A DNA stretch of 64,000 bases from Parahoeflea halophila (GTDB taxonomy: Bacteria; Pseudomonadota; Alphaproteobacteria; Rhizobiales; Rhizobiaceae). Position 1 is the stretch's first letter, and every line of letters begins with the position of its first letter. The notes beneath the pieces were generated by a model that did no database searches, was not told where the DNA came from, and saw only the letters and a list, made by a program, of their open reading frames with translations. The stretch is from positions 186,001 through 250,000 of the forward strand of contig NZ_OCPC01000004.1 in the NCBI RefSeq assembly GCF_900220985.1, written 5' to 3'. Positions 28,782 to 38,191 of the stretch are shown one piece after another. Made by a program: the position numbers and the translations under genes.

Positions 28782-29636
28782 TCAGTCCCTGAGAAGTTCG
28801 TTGATGCCGGTCTTCGACCGGGTCTGCGCATCGACGGTCTTGACGATGACGGCGCAATAGAGGTTTGGCGCAGCTGCGCCGTTGCCCATGGTGCCCGAGC
28901 CCGGCATCGAGCCTGCGACAACCACCGAATAGGGTGGAACTTCGCCATAGCTGATCTCGCCGGTCATGCGATTGACGATCTTTGTCGACTTGCCGATATA
29001 GACGCCCATACCGAGCACCGAACCTTCGCGGATGATGCAGCCTTCGACCACTTCGGAGCGCGCGCCGATGAAACAGTTGTCCTCAATGATGGTGGGGCCT
29101 GCCTGCAGTGGCTCGAGCACGCCGCCAATGCCGACGCCGCCTGAAAGATGCACGTTCTTGCCGATCTGGGCGCAAGAGCCGACCGTGGCCCAGCCGTCAA
29201 CCATCGTGCCTTCGTCCACGTAGGCGCCGAGATTGATGAAGGATGGCATCAGCACAACATTCTTGCCGATAAACGAGCCGCGCCGGACGATGGAGCCGGG
29301 AACCGCGCGGAAACCGGCGCGTTCGAATTCATTGGCGCTCCAGCCTTCGAACTTCGATGGCACCTTGTCCCACCAGACCGCATCGCCGGGGCCACCCTTG
29401 ATGACTTCCATCGGGTTGAGGCGGAACGACAGCAGCACCGCTTTCTTGAGCCACTGATTGACGGTCCACTGGCCGTCATCGCCCCGCTCGGCAACCCGGG
29501 CCTGTCCCAGATCCAGCAGATTGAGCGCGGTTTCCACCGCCTCACGTACCTCTCCGCGGGTTGACGTCGAGACGGTGTCGCGGTTGTCAAAGGCAGTTTC
29601 GATCGTGCTGGCGAGAGCGGCCAAATCATGTTTCAT
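28782..29636 (-). CDS. dapD: 2,3,4,5-tetrahydropyridine-2,6-dicarboxylate N-succinyltransferase
   Basis: Succinylates tetrahydrodipicolinate in the DAP/lysine pathway, one step before DapC and two before DapE. The 284-residue protein has an N-terminal alpha domain and the left-handed beta helix made of hexapeptide repeats (for example [18 protein letters not shown] and [20 protein letters not shown]). First gene of the minus-strand run dapD, DUF805, dapE, Yip1-like. Divergent from the LOG-family gene. Confidence 0.97.
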   Translation of the reverse strand: MKHDLAALASTIETAFDNRDTVSTSTRGEVREAVETALNLLDLGQARVAERGDDGQWTVNQWLKKAVLLSFRLNPMEVIKGGPGDAVWWDKVPSKFEGWSANEFERAGFRAVPGSIVRRGSFIGKNVVLMPSFINLGAYVDEGTMVDGWATVGSCAQIGKNVHLSGGVGIGGVLEPLQAGPTIIEDNCFIGARSEVVEGCIIREGSVLGMGVYIGKSTKIVNRMTGEISYGEVPPYSVVVAGSMPGSGTMGNGAAAPNLYCAVIVKTVDAQTRSKTGINELLRD

Positions 29637-29783
29637 CGTGGCGATTCCTTAAGGTTCAACGTCTAGTGTGGGTGGCTATGGCCGTATCAAGCCGGACCGC
29701 CAGCGCCGTTGCCACTCTCCTAAGGGAGGCAGGGCGCGTGGTCAATTCCGGTCTCCTCGGCGACGCCAAACGGGAACTTGCAG

Positions 29784-30638
29784 ATGAATGCCAAACTAAC
29801 CAATGAGGCCTGGGATCCACTCGCCGACAGCCGCGAGGACAAGCTGCGGGCAGACCGTCAGCCCAGGACCCCGCAGAGCACGTCGCCCGCCTACAGGTTG
29901 GCTTATGCGGACGAGGATTTCCTGTGCCGCGAGGAGTTGCGGCCGGTCCGCCTGCAACTGGAGCTGCTCAAGCCTGAAATGATCCTGATGGAAGCGGGCA
30001 TCCGCTCCACAGTGGTGATGTTCGGCGGCGCCCGCATTCCCGAGCCTGGGAAGGAACCATGGGCGGCGAAGACCGAGACCCAGGCCAGGAACCTCACCGC
30101 CGCCTCGCGCTATTATGAGGAAGCCCGCTCCTTTGCCCGGCTGTGTTCAACCCACTCGCTGGCGGCCAATGGCCAGGAGTATGTCGTCTGCACCGGTGGC
30201 GGTCCGGGGGTAATGGAAGCCGGCAACCGTGGCGCCCATGATGTCGGTGCGGCCTCGATCGGGTTGAATGTGGTGTTGCCGCACGAACAGGCGCCCAATG
30301 AGTATGTCACGCCGGAGTTCAGCTTGAACTTCCACTATTTTGCCATTCGCAAGATGCATTTTCTGATGCGCGCCAAGGCGATTACCATCTTCCCGGGCGG
30401 CTTTGGAACCATGGACGAGCTGTTTGAAACGCTCACCCTGATTCAAACCCAACGCATGGATCATGTGCCGGTGATCCTGTTCGGGTCGGAATTCTGGAAT
30501 TCGATTGTCGATTTTCAGGCCCTGGCCGATTTCGGAACGATCTCGCCCGGAGATCTTGACCTTCTCAACTTCGTCGAAACGGCGGACGAGGCCTGGTCAA
30601 TCATCGCCAAACACTACGAGATCGCCCCGTTGGCATAG
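29784..30638 (+). CDS. LOG-family nucleotide 5'-monophosphate glycosidase-like protein
   Basis: A 284-residue protein of the LOG/TIGR00730 family. It shows CTGGGPGVMEAGNRGAHD and the catalytic motif PGGFGTMDELFE. Relatives release base from nucleotide monophosphates: the plant LOG proteins make active cytokinins, and bacterial ones act as nucleosidases. It is longer than the ~190-residue minimal LOG, with an extra ~80-residue N-terminus, so it may belong to the larger group. The ATG at 29784 is favoured over an upstream TTG. Whether it acts on cytokinin ribotides is unknown. Confidence 0.82.
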   Translation: MNAKLTNEAWDPLADSREDKLRADRQPRTPQSTSPAYRLAYADEDFLCREELRPVRLQLELLKPEMILMEAGIRSTVVMFGGARIPEPGKEPWAAKTETQARNLTAASRYYEEARSFARLCSTHSLAANGQEYVVCTGGGPGVMEAGNRGAHDVGAASIGLNVVLPHEQAPNEYVTPEFSLNFHYFAIRKMHFLMRAKAITIFPGGFGTMDELFETLTLIQTQRMDHVPVILFGSEFWNSIVDFQALADFGTISPGDLDLLNFVETADEAWSIIAKHYEIAPLA

Positions 30639-30645
30639 AAAACCC

Positions 30646-30666
30646 TGGCCGGGAAAGTCCCGGCCA
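30646..30666. terminator. Terminator between convergent LOG-family and EF-hand genes
   Basis: A perfect 9-base stem TGGCCGGGA/TCCCGGCCA closes a three-base loop. Read on the minus strand it is followed by GGGTTTTC, so it suits the EF-hand gene best, and it lies just after the LOG-family stop. Confidence 0.75.
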
Positions 30667-30694
30667 AGGCTCTAGATTCAACTGATCTGAAGTA

Positions 30695-31309
30695 TTAGTT
30701 GGCGTCGGCGCTGGTCTTGGCGTCACGGTAGAAATCGGTGATGTCGATCTTCTGGTCGCCATTGCGGTCGAAACGCGCGAACATCTTGGTATCGAGCGCG
30801 GTGAACTCCTCGCGGCTGATCTCGCCGTTCCTGTCAGCGTCAAGGCGCCCGACGCGCATTCCGTGGTGGCCCTTGCCGTCATGCTTCCCGGCCATCTGCC
30901 TGTCGCGGTCGCCCTTCGTGCCATCGCGTTCGGCGCGCTTGTCCATCATGTTGCCGCCTTCCTTGGCGGCGTCCTTCATGGCCTTGCGTTCGGCGCGGCG
31001 CTGTTCGCGCATTTCCTTCCGCTCTTGCTTGCGCATGTCGCCATACGCTTCGAGCTCTTCCGTGCTGAGCGAGCCGGACTTGTCGGTGTCAACGCTTTCG
31101 AAAATGGCGAGATGGTGTGCGGAGATTTCCTCGAGCTGCACTGCACCGTCGCGGTCGGCGTCAAAGCGCTCCATCATGCGTTCGATGCGGGGGGCGCCAT
31201 GCCGCGGACCATGCCGCGGGCCATCACCTTTGTCCTGTGCGGAAAAGGCCGGCGCGGCGGTGGATGCGATCAGGGCGGCGGCGAGAGTAGCAAGAATTGT
31301 CTTTTTCAT
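30695..31309 (-). CDS. Exported EF-hand calcium-binding protein
   Basis: A 204-residue protein with a signal peptide at 1-23 (KKTILATLAAALIASTAAPA) and four EF-hand-like loops: FDADRDGAVQLEE, VDTDKSGSLSTEE, LDADRNGEISREE and FDRNGDQKIDITD. A highly charged helical linker rich in Lys, Arg and Glu (about 92-150) separates the two pairs. Likely a periplasmic or secreted calcium sensor or buffer, comparable in layout to rhizobial calsymin-like proteins; a specific partner is unknown. The ATG at 31309 is chosen because it starts the signal peptide. Confidence 0.85.
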   Translation of the reverse strand: MKKTILATLAAALIASTAAPAFSAQDKGDGPRHGPRHGAPRIERMMERFDADRDGAVQLEEISAHHLAIFESVDTDKSGSLSTEELEAYGDMRKQERKEMREQRRAERKAMKDAAKEGGNMMDKRAERDGTKGDRDRQMAGKHDGKGHHGMRVGRLDADRNGEISREEFTALDTKMFARFDRNGDQKIDITDFYRDAKTSADAN

Positions 31310-31450
31310 CTTGTGTTCCTTTGGTGGGAAGCGTGTCGTGCATCCCAAATGTGAACCCTTCGCCCCCCGGTCACCACTTAAACCCCTGTAATGTAGATTA
31401 AACTTTGGCAAGGTCCGGTTCTGAACGTCTCCCCGCCGCAAGCTTGAGGG

Positions 31451-32158
31451 TCAGGAAACGATCCGGGTCAGGAAAGCCGCCAGATCGTCCGTCACATGAT
31501 CGATATGGCCGCCGTCCTTGCCCTCGTGCTCCCACACCTCGTCGAGCACCACGTCGAGATTGTTGGGAACGATCAGAACCGTACGCATGCCCAGCGCATG
31601 CGGCGCCAGAAGGTTGCGCGGCAGGTCCTCGAACATCGCTGCCTTTTCCTTGTGGACACCGTGCTTGGCCAGAAAACGGTCATAGGTCTCAGGTGCCGGC
31701 TTGGGCTTGAGATCGGCCGCGACGATATCGAAGATGTCGTCGAAATGATCGAGAACTCCAAGTGCCCGCGCGGTCCGCTCGGCATGAGGCGTGTCGCCGT
31801 TGGTGAAGATGAACTTGCGCCCCGGCAGCGCCTTGATCGCGTCTGAAAGCGCGGGATCCGGCTTTACCCAGGAGTAGTCGATGTCGTGGACTTTCTCGAG
31901 AAAGTCGTTCGGATCGATGCCGTGATGCAGCATCAGGCCCTGCAGCGTGGTGCCGTGCTCGCGGTAATATTTTTTCTGAATGCCACGGGCAGCGTCGTGG
32001 TCAAGATCGAGCAGTTCCCGCACATAAGCCGTCATTTTCTTGTCGATCTGCGAGAACAGATCTGTGTGGCGTGGGTAGAGCGTATTGTCGAGGTCGAACA
32101 CCCACTCGGTCACGTGGGCGAAGGCTGAGGGATCCGGCAGGGCCGATTTAGGAGACAT
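31451..32158 (-). CDS. HAD-family pyrimidine 5'-nucleotidase
   Basis: A 235-residue haloacid dehalogenase-like hydrolase of the pyrimidine 5'-nucleotidase subfamily (SDT1-like). Motif I is FDLDNTLY with catalytic Asp22 and Asp24; motif II is FIFTNGD; motif III and IV are in KPKPAPETY and MFEDLPRNL. It would dephosphorylate UMP/CMP-type substrates in the cytoplasm. In related genomes the gene stands between argB and dapD, as here apart from inserted blocks. Confidence 0.9.
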   Translation of the reverse strand: MSPKSALPDPSAFAHVTEWVFDLDNTLYPRHTDLFSQIDKKMTAYVRELLDLDHDAARGIQKKYYREHGTTLQGLMLHHGIDPNDFLEKVHDIDYSWVKPDPALSDAIKALPGRKFIFTNGDTPHAERTARALGVLDHFDDIFDIVAADLKPKPAPETYDRFLAKHGVHKEKAAMFEDLPRNLLAPHALGMRTVLIVPNNLDVVLDEVWEHEGKDGGHIDHVTDDLAAFLTRIVS

Positions 32159-32660
32159 GAAAAGCTCGTTCCTCTTTCGGGTATTTGGCGCTGCGGCTCA
32201 ATCTGGTGCACCGGCGGCAATTGTAAACCGCTGATTTACCTGCCCTGTATCGTCGCTGTCAAAATATCCGTGCGATAGGGTCGCTGCCGACAACAGCGCT
32301 GGGCGACCACATTGGCGGTGGAGCAACGCGTCCGAGTCCAGCCGGTACGATAGCGCCGAATCGATAACCCTGTCGCGTTCACAAATCAGGTCATTTGTCT
32401 GATGGACACGCACTTGCGTCATATCCACATCCTGGCAGTCATATCGTCCGCATGACGACGGAGATGCATGGGCGATCTGAATGGTTGCGAACCTGTCGGC
32501 TACGTGGCGTCCATAACGGTTTCGACCATAAATCCTCTGGTGGAGACTGTCACTCCGCGCATCTGGCTGGTAGATCCTGCCATTTGAATAGAAGGGCCGC
32601 CTTTAACGTTTTGGAGGCGGCGACAATGCATTTTCATCCGACAGGATACACGACGCCAAG
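32159..32660. other. 502-base intergenic region with no convincing gene
   Basis: The region separates the nucleotidase gene (minus) from the EamA gene (plus). A 76-codon minus-strand frame (32198-32428) has no recognisable similarity and a weak ribosome site; I do not call it. A 7-base stem GCCGCCT/AGGCGGC (32596-32621) lies about 40 bases before the EamA start and may belong to its leader. I see no tRNA or repeat. Confidence 0.5.
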
Positions 32661-33563
32661 ATGGAAACCTGGGTTCTTATAACCATTGCCGCTGCTTTTC
32701 TGCAGAATATCCGCTCGGTTCTGCAAAAACACCTCAAGGGAGTGATGGGCACCACGGGCGCAACCTTCGTCCGTTTCGGGTTCGGTGTGCCCTTCGCCCT
32801 TGTCTTCGTCGGCCTGCTGGCCTTCGGAATGGGCTATCCCGTGCCTCGGCCCAATTCCGGCTTTGCCGGTTGGGTCACGCTCGCCGCCCTGGCACAGATC
32901 GGCGGCCAGGCTTTGCTGATCCAGATGTTCAGCCATCGCAACTTCACCGTCGGCACCGCCTATTCCCGCACCGAACCGGCACAGGCCGCCCTGTTCGGAC
33001 TCATCTTCCTGGGCGACCGTCTCAACGCGGGCACCCTCGCGGCCATTGCAATCACGCTTGTCGGGGTGGTGCTGATCTCCGTTGCACGTTCGGCCTCCGG
33101 TGCTCCGGCGCTGTTACGCTCGGTGTTTTCCCGCACCTCGGCTCTGGGGCTGGCGTCGGGCACCTTCTTTGGTATCGCAGCTGTCGGCTATCGCGGCGCC
33201 TCTTTGTCGCTGGACGGGCCAAATTTCATGATGCAGGCGGCCGTCACGCTGCTGGCCGCCATCGTGCTGCAGTCCCTGATCCTGCTTTTCTGGATGTGGT
33301 TGCGGGCGCCGGGGGAGCTTTCCCGTGTCCGTGCGGCGTGGAAAATTTCGGCATTGGTCGGCCTGGTCGGTGCGACCGCGTCCTTCGGCTGGTTCATGGC
33401 CATGACCCTGCAAACCGCCGCTGCCGTCAAGGCCCTGGCCCAGGTGGAGATGATCTTTACCTTCGCTTCCTCGGTGCTGGTGTTCCGGGAACATGTCAAC
33501 AAGGTCGAAATATTCGGCTGCATATTCATTGTTGCTGGTATACTTGTCCTGCTGCTCGTCTAA
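32661..33563 (+). CDS. EamA-domain (DMT superfamily) transporter
   Basis: A 300-residue inner-membrane protein with ten predicted helices and two EamA repeats. Marks include AYSRTEPAQAALFGLIFLGD in the first repeat and MAMTLQTAAAVKALAQVEMI with VLVFREHVNKVEIFG in the second. Members export metabolites, amino acids or unknown compounds. The substrate is not predictable. Followed after 69 bases by a lipoprotein hydrolase gene in the same direction. Confidence 0.85.
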   Translation: METWVLITIAAAFLQNIRSVLQKHLKGVMGTTGATFVRFGFGVPFALVFVGLLAFGMGYPVPRPNSGFAGWVTLAALAQIGGQALLIQMFSHRNFTVGTAYSRTEPAQAALFGLIFLGDRLNAGTLAAIAITLVGVVLISVARSASGAPALLRSVFSRTSALGLASGTFFGIAAVGYRGASLSLDGPNFMMQAAVTLLAAIVLQSLILLFWMWLRAPGELSRVRAAWKISALVGLVGATASFGWFMAMTLQTAAAVKALAQVEMIFTFASSVLVFREHVNKVEIFGCIFIVAGILVLLLV

Positions 33564-33632
33564 CTGACAGCAGGAATGAAAGGCGCGCGAACAGGTGCGC
33601 CTGAGGCCAAATCAGTTCGAATCGGAGCTTTC

Positions 33633-34955
33633 ATGCCCGCGTCTCCCGAGCCCTTCATCCCGTCGCCAGTGCCCGCTTTTCGCGGTCGGTTGATGGCTGG
33701 AATGCTTGCACTCGGTCTTGTGCTTGCTTCCTGTGCAAGCCCGCCGGAAGGTGTGCTCATCCCCGTGGCGCAGACAGAGCCGGATGCAACGGAAACCTCA
33801 ATTCTTGTCGCCACCACGCGCGCACCATCCGACAACCCGGGCCTGCTCTATTCCGGCGAGCGCGGAGCCCAGATCGACTTCAACGAGCTGGTGGTTTCGA
33901 TCCCGCCTGACAAAAACCGCAAGATCGGTGAGGTGCAGTGGCCCAAGCGCATGCCGCCTGATCCTTCCAGGGATTTTGCCACCCTCTCGGCCACTCCATT
34001 CGCTTCGGTGGGCGAGGTCGAGGCCTGGTACGATCAGAACAGGTCGCAGTCCGGGCGTGTTCTCCTCTTCGTTCACGGCTTTAACACGCGATACGAAAGC
34101 GCGGTCTACCGTTTTGCCCAGATCGCCCATGACAGCAAGACCGATGCCACGCCGGTGTTGTTCACCTGGCCGTCCCGTGGGTCGGTGTTCGATTATGGCT
34201 ACGACAAGGAAAGCACCAACTACTCCCGCTCCGCGCTTGAGACATTGCTGACCGGCGCAGTGGCGGTGCCGGAGATCAGGGAAATCACCATCCTTGCCCA
34301 CTCGATGGGGACCTGGCTGACAGTCGAATCTCTGCGTCAGATGGCGATCCGCAACGGGAAAATCGCCCCGAAGATCACCGATGTCATCCTGGCGTCACCT
34401 GATCTGGACGTCGATGTCTTCCGGCAGCAGATTGTCGACATGGGGCCGGAGCGTCCGAAGTTCACGATCTTCGTGTCAAAGGATGACCGGGCGCTGACCC
34501 TTTCTCGCCGTATTTCGGGCAATGTCGACAGGCTGGGACAGATCGACATCAGCAATCCGATCTATCGCGAAGACCTGGAAAACGCTGGCATCACCGTGCT
34601 GGATCTGTCGGCGCTTCAAGTCGGCGACACGCTCAACCATTCCAAGTTTGCCGAAAGTCCGGAGGTGGTAAGGCTGCTCGGACAGCGGCTGATCGCCGGG
34701 CAGTCGGTCACCGACCAGGACATTGGCCTGGGCACCGAACTGGGCGCCTCGGCGCTGACCCTGACCGACACGGTCGGCTCGGCTGCCGGCATGGCGATCA
34801 CCGCGCCGATTGCCATCATTGACCCGAATTCGCGCGATGCCTTCACCGCCCAGTCCAGACGTTTCGGGCAGGGGATCGCCGCAACGGGGCTGAAACCGAA
34901 CCTGCCCAAAGAGGTTTCCGGCACCACCCGGACACCCGGTGCAGCGCCAGATTGA
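33633..34955 (+). CDS. Alpha/beta hydrolase lipoprotein (DUF900 family)
   Basis: A 440-residue hydrolase of the DUF900 group, members of which resemble esterases of unknown substrate. A signal segment with the lipobox VLASC (Cys34) points to membrane anchoring after LspA cleavage. The core includes VLLFVHGFNTRYE, the nucleophile elbow AHSMGT and the acidic VILASPDLDVDVF. The start at 33633 follows a GGAG site; a frame beginning at 33576 lacks one. The C-terminal ~130 residues are less conserved. Confidence 0.82.
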   Translation: MPASPEPFIPSPVPAFRGRLMAGMLALGLVLASCASPPEGVLIPVAQTEPDATETSILVATTRAPSDNPGLLYSGERGAQIDFNELVVSIPPDKNRKIGEVQWPKRMPPDPSRDFATLSATPFASVGEVEAWYDQNRSQSGRVLLFVHGFNTRYESAVYRFAQIAHDSKTDATPVLFTWPSRGSVFDYGYDKESTNYSRSALETLLTGAVAVPEIREITILAHSMGTWLTVESLRQMAIRNGKIAPKITDVILASPDLDVDVFRQQIVDMGPERPKFTIFVSKDDRALTLSRRISGNVDRLGQIDISNPIYREDLENAGITVLDLSALQVGDTLNHSKFAESPEVVRLLGQRLIAGQSVTDQDIGLGTELGASALTLTDTVGSAAGMAITAPIAIIDPNSRDAFTAQSRRFGQGIAATGLKPNLPKEVSGTTRTPGAAPD

Positions 34956-34994
34956 GCAGTTGCTGATCGCGAACGCGTGTCCTTGTCGACGGGT

Positions 34995-35891
34995 CTACGG
35001 AACCAGCAAGGTTCCCGCGCCATGCGCCGTGAACAGCTCCAGCAGCACCGCATGCGCGGTCTTGCCGTTGAGGATGACCACGCCCTTGACGCCGCGCTCG
35101 ATGGCCTCGATGCAGGTCTCAACCTTCGGAATCATGCCGCCGGAAATCGTACCGTCGGCTATCAGTGCGCGGGCCTCGGTGACGGTAAGCTCGTCGATCA
35201 GCTTGCCGTTCTTGTCCAGGACTCCCGGCACGTCGGTGAGGAACAGCAGCCGTGAGGCTTCGACGGCTCCGGCAATCGCGCCGGCGAAAGTATCGGCGTT
35301 GATGTTGTAGGTATGGCCGTCGCGGCCAGGCGCCACCGGCGCCAGTACCGGGATCATCTCGGACTTGGCCAGCAGGTCCAGCAGCGTGCGGTCGACTTCG
35401 ACTGGTTCGCCGACGAAGCCAAGGTCGAGAACCCGCTCGATGTTGGAATCTGGGTCGGTCACGGTCTTGTGGGCCTTCTCGGCATAGACCATGTTGCCGT
35501 CCTTGCCACAGAGGCCAATGGCCCACTCTCCTTCGGCGTTGATCAGCGCGACGATTTCCTTGTTGATCGACCCGGCCAGTACCATTTCGACGATTTCGAC
35601 CGTCTTGGCATCGGTAACGCGCAGCCCGCCTTCGAAGCGGGACTCAATGCCCATCTTGCTGAGCATGGCCGCAATCTGGGGGCCGCCGCCATGGACCACG
35701 ATCGGGTTGACGCCGGATTGTTTGAGCAGCGCTATGTCCTGGGCGAAGGCTTTGCCAAGTGCGGCGTTGCCCATGGCGTGGCCACCATACTTGACCACCA
35801 CGGTCTTGTGTTCGTAGCGCTGCATGAATGGCAGCGCTTCCGCGAGAAGGCGAGCCTGGGTTGCAGCATCGTCATTAGGAGTGTCAGACAT
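34995..35891 (-). CDS. argB: Acetylglutamate kinase
   Basis: Phosphorylates N-acetyl-L-glutamate, the second step of arginine synthesis; usually feedback-inhibited by arginine. The 298-residue protein has the substrate and ATP motifs [22 protein letters not shown] and [14 protein letters not shown]. The ATG at 35891 is chosen over an upstream start because it matches known lengths. In related genomes argB adjoins engB; here the ECF sigma block lies between them. Confidence 0.96.
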   Translation of the reverse strand: MSDTPNDDAATQARLLAEALPFMQRYEHKTVVVKYGGHAMGNAALGKAFAQDIALLKQSGVNPIVVHGGGPQIAAMLSKMGIESRFEGGLRVTDAKTVEIVEMVLAGSINKEIVALINAEGEWAIGLCGKDGNMVYAEKAHKTVTDPDSNIERVLDLGFVGEPVEVDRTLLDLLAKSEMIPVLAPVAPGRDGHTYNINADTFAGAIAGAVEASRLLFLTDVPGVLDKNGKLIDELTVTEARALIADGTISGGMIPKVETCIEAIERGVKGVVILNGKTAHAVLLELFTAHGAGTLLVP

Positions 35892-35977
35892 CGGCGTGGC
35901 GTCCCGGTTCGCATGAGCACAAGAGCAAAAGATCCGCCGCTGTGTATCCGCAATCGATCGCGGCTTCAATCATTGTG

Positions 35978-36004
35978 GCATCCAATCGCCGCATTTTGCC
36001 GTAA
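35978..36004 (+). promoter_or_regulatory. Possible ECF sigma-factor autoregulatory promoter
   Basis: GCATCC (35978-35983) and CCGTAA (35999-36004) are 15 bases apart, 63 bases before the sigma gene. This resembles the mycobacterial SigK promoter form (CCATCC-N16/17-CCGAAT), whose sigma/anti-sigma partners are of the same type. I do not find the same pair before the fasciclin or msrB genes, so the assignment is weak. Confidence 0.25.
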
Positions 36005-36067
36005 TAGGTGCGGTGGAGCCGCAAAGCTGATAATGACGGGTCCGACAAGCGGGGCACCTACTCCAAC

Positions 36068-36607
36068 ATGAGCCAAGATGAACTCTCTGGATTGATCGCG
36101 CGCACCGCCCTGGGCGACCGGGCGGCGTTTTCGTCGCTCTATTCGCAAACCAGTGCGAAACTTTTCGGCGTCACTCTCCGTATTCTCAAGGACAGGGCGC
36201 AAGCAGAGGATGCCCTTCAGGAGGTCTATGTCCGGATCTGGCGGCGCGCAGGCAGTTTTCGTGTCGGACAGGCATCCGCCATGGCGTGGCTGACTACCAT
36301 TGCTCGCAATCAGGCGATTGATCTGATCAGGGCGCGCCAGCCTGCGACGTTGGAGTATGATGAGGCGCCCGAAGTTGCCGACGCGGCTCCGGATCCGGAA
36401 GCCAGGGCTGTTCTGAGTGGCGAAAGCCGCCGAATCGACAGCTGTCTGTCAGAACTGGACCCTGACAGGGCTACCGCTGTGGTGGCTGCCTATGTGGAGG
36501 GACTGAGTTACCAGGAGCTGGCCGAGCAACATGCGGTGCCGCTCAACACAATGCGAACCTGGCTGCGCCGCAGCCTGATCAAACTGAGAGAGTGCATGAG
36601 CCGATGA
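36068..36607 (+). CDS. ECF-family RNA polymerase sigma factor (SigK-like group)
   Basis: A 179-residue sigma-70 of the extracytoplasmic function class. Region 2 (about 15-85) contains AEDALQEVYVRIWRRAGSF and AMAWLTTIARNQAIDLIRAR; region 4 (about 120-175) contains YVEGLSYQELAEQHAVPLNT followed by MRTWLRRSLIKLRECM. Its stop overlaps the anti-sigma start as ATGA, so the two are coupled. The anti-sigma is of the RskA type, which fits the SigK-like ECF group. Likely regulates the fasciclin and msrB genes downstream. Confidence 0.9.
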   Translation: MSQDELSGLIARTALGDRAAFSSLYSQTSAKLFGVTLRILKDRAQAEDALQEVYVRIWRRAGSFRVGQASAMAWLTTIARNQAIDLIRARQPATLEYDEAPEVADAAPDPEARAVLSGESRRIDSCLSELDPDRATAVVAAYVEGLSYQELAEQHAVPLNTMRTWLRRSLIKLRECMSR

Positions 36608-37305
36608 GTACCGGTACGCATAGACCCGAGGACAACGCGCTTGCCGGTGAATACGTGCTTGGTGTGCTGCCGATCGCCGAGCGTCGCAAGGTTGAGGAAC
36701 GGATGGCGCGCGACAGCGGTTTCGCGGCGCTCGTCCAATCCTGGCAGACAGACCTGGCGCATCTCGATGAGGCCTATCAGCCGCAGACACCGCCGCAGGG
36801 CATCAAGGCGCGGGTTGATGCCCGGCTGTTTGCCGAGGCGGCGAAACCAGCCGGTGGCCTTTGGGGCTCACTGGTGTTCTGGCGCGGGCTGGCCTTTGCA
36901 TCGCTGGCAGCGGCGGCGGCTGTCGGGATTTATTCCGGCAATCTAATCGAGCAGCAAGCCCCCGGTTCTGCCCCGGCACTGGTCGCCGAACTTGGCGCGC
37001 CAGGCAGTTCTGTTGGCCTGATCGCAGCGCTCGACCCGGCCGAAGGTGCCTTTACCATCACGCCAGCTGCGTTTTCGCCCGATGACGGAAAATCGCTTGA
37101 ATTGTGGCTGGTGCCGGGCGAGGGGGCACCGGTATCGCTCGGGCTTGTGCCTTCCGATGGTGGCCGTCTGGTTCTTGATCAGCCCCTGGTTCAGCAGATC
37201 TCCGATGGCGCGCTTCTGGCTGTCAGCGTCGAGCCGCTGGGTGGTTCTCCTACCGGTACGGCAACAGGCCCCGTGGTGCTGTCGGGCTCACTGTCGAAAA
37301 AATAA
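36604..37305 (+). CDS. RskA-domain membrane anti-sigma factor
   Basis: A 233-residue protein. The N-terminal cytoplasmic part (1-88) resembles the sigma-binding region (EDNALAGEYVLGVLPIAERR), followed by one membrane helix at about 97-114 (LAFASLAAAAAVGIYSGN) and a periplasmic RskA C-terminal domain (about 120-233) with LELWLVPGEGAPVSLGLVPS. Such proteins hold the cognate ECF sigma until proteolysed. Coupled by four bases to the sigma gene. Confidence 0.9.
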   Translation: MSTGTHRPEDNALAGEYVLGVLPIAERRKVEERMARDSGFAALVQSWQTDLAHLDEAYQPQTPPQGIKARVDARLFAEAAKPAGGLWGSLVFWRGLAFASLAAAAAVGIYSGNLIEQQAPGSAPALVAELGAPGSSVGLIAALDPAEGAFTITPAAFSPDDGKSLELWLVPGEGAPVSLGLVPSDGGRLVLDQPLVQQISDGALLAVSVEPLGGSPTGTATGPVVLSGSLSKK

Positions 37306-37429
37306 TGTGGTCCGCCTGAAACTATAATCGAGCAGCTTCCGTCTTCCTCTTCAACCGCCGCACAAGAGATGCGGCAGGTTGAGCAAAGGCCCGGATACTC
37401 CGGCCTGCAAACGATAAAGAGGCTGAACT

Positions 37430-37996
37430 ATGAAAAATACTCTTCGCTCCATTGCCGCCACCGCCGTTCTTCTCGCGGGCGTAAGCCTGTCCCACGCCGC
37501 CAGCCATGGTGGCAACAAGATGGTCGGTGGCGCCGAAATGTTCCCCGACAAGAACATTGTCGAAAACGCCGTCAACTCGGCCGATCACACCACGCTGGTT
37601 GCTGCCGTCAAGGCCGCGGATCTCGTCGACACCCTGATGGGTGAAGGCCCGTTCACCGTTTTCGCGCCGACCAATGACGCCTTTGCCGCCCTGCCGGACG
37701 GCACCGTCGACACGCTGCTCAAGCCCGAGAACAAGGACCAGCTGACGAAGGTGCTGACCTGCCACGTGGTTGCCGCTGATGCGATGTCCGACGCCATCAT
37801 GAAGATGGTCGATGATGACGGCGGCACACACCCGGTCAAGACCGTGGGCGGCTGCATGCTCAACGTCACCTATGAGGGCGACAAGATCATGATCGAGGAC
37901 GAAACCGGTGGCGTCGCCACTGTCACCGTGGCCGATGTCGATCAGTCCAATGGCGTCATTCACGTCATCGACAAGGTGCTACTGCCCAAGGGCTGA
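37430..37996 (+). CDS. Exported fasciclin (FAS1) domain protein
   Basis: A 188-residue protein with a signal peptide (about 1-23, ending SHA) and one FAS1 domain. Hallmarks: VDTLMGEGPFTVFAPTNDAF (H1 region) and the C-terminal GVIHVIDKVLLPK (H2 region). FAS1 proteins mediate adhesion or bind small hydrophobic ligands; many bacterial ones are periplasmic or secreted. It sits 124 bases after the anti-sigma gene. In mycobacteria, SigK/RskA controls the FAS1 proteins MPT70/MPT83, so a regulatory link is plausible here. Confidence 0.9.
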   Translation: MKNTLRSIAATAVLLAGVSLSHAASHGGNKMVGGAEMFPDKNIVENAVNSADHTTLVAAVKAADLVDTLMGEGPFTVFAPTNDAFAALPDGTVDTLLKPENKDQLTKVLTCHVVAADAMSDAIMKMVDDDGGTHPVKTVGGCMLNVTYEGDKIMIEDETGGVATVTVADVDQSNGVIHVIDKVLLPKG

Positions 37997-38082
37997 AGCT
38001 GGCTGAAAGCCTTCCGGGGCTGATCCAAAAGCCCGGGCACGTTGCGGTCGCTGCATCAGGAATGCGGTGTTCCCAACCGGGA

Positions 38083-38110
38083 GCTTCCCGCCCTTCCATG
38101 GGCGGGAGGC
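38083..38110 (+). terminator. Hairpin between fasciclin and msrB genes
   Basis: GCTTCCCGCCC pairs with GGGCGGGAGGC (38083-38110; one G-U pair) over the loop TTCCAT. There is no T-run, so it could attenuate rather than stop transcription into msrB. Confidence 0.45.
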
Positions 38111-38191
38111 TACTCACGGGCAAGTGAAGACATGTGCTTGGCGCGTGGCCACCTGATGGCCTAGCTTTGCATCACTAAAAGGAGAAACACG

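Noticed and set aside
32198-32428. Small minus-strand frame (76 codons) in the gap before the EamA gene
   Set aside because: No recognisable family and only a weak ribosome site; kept as non-coding.
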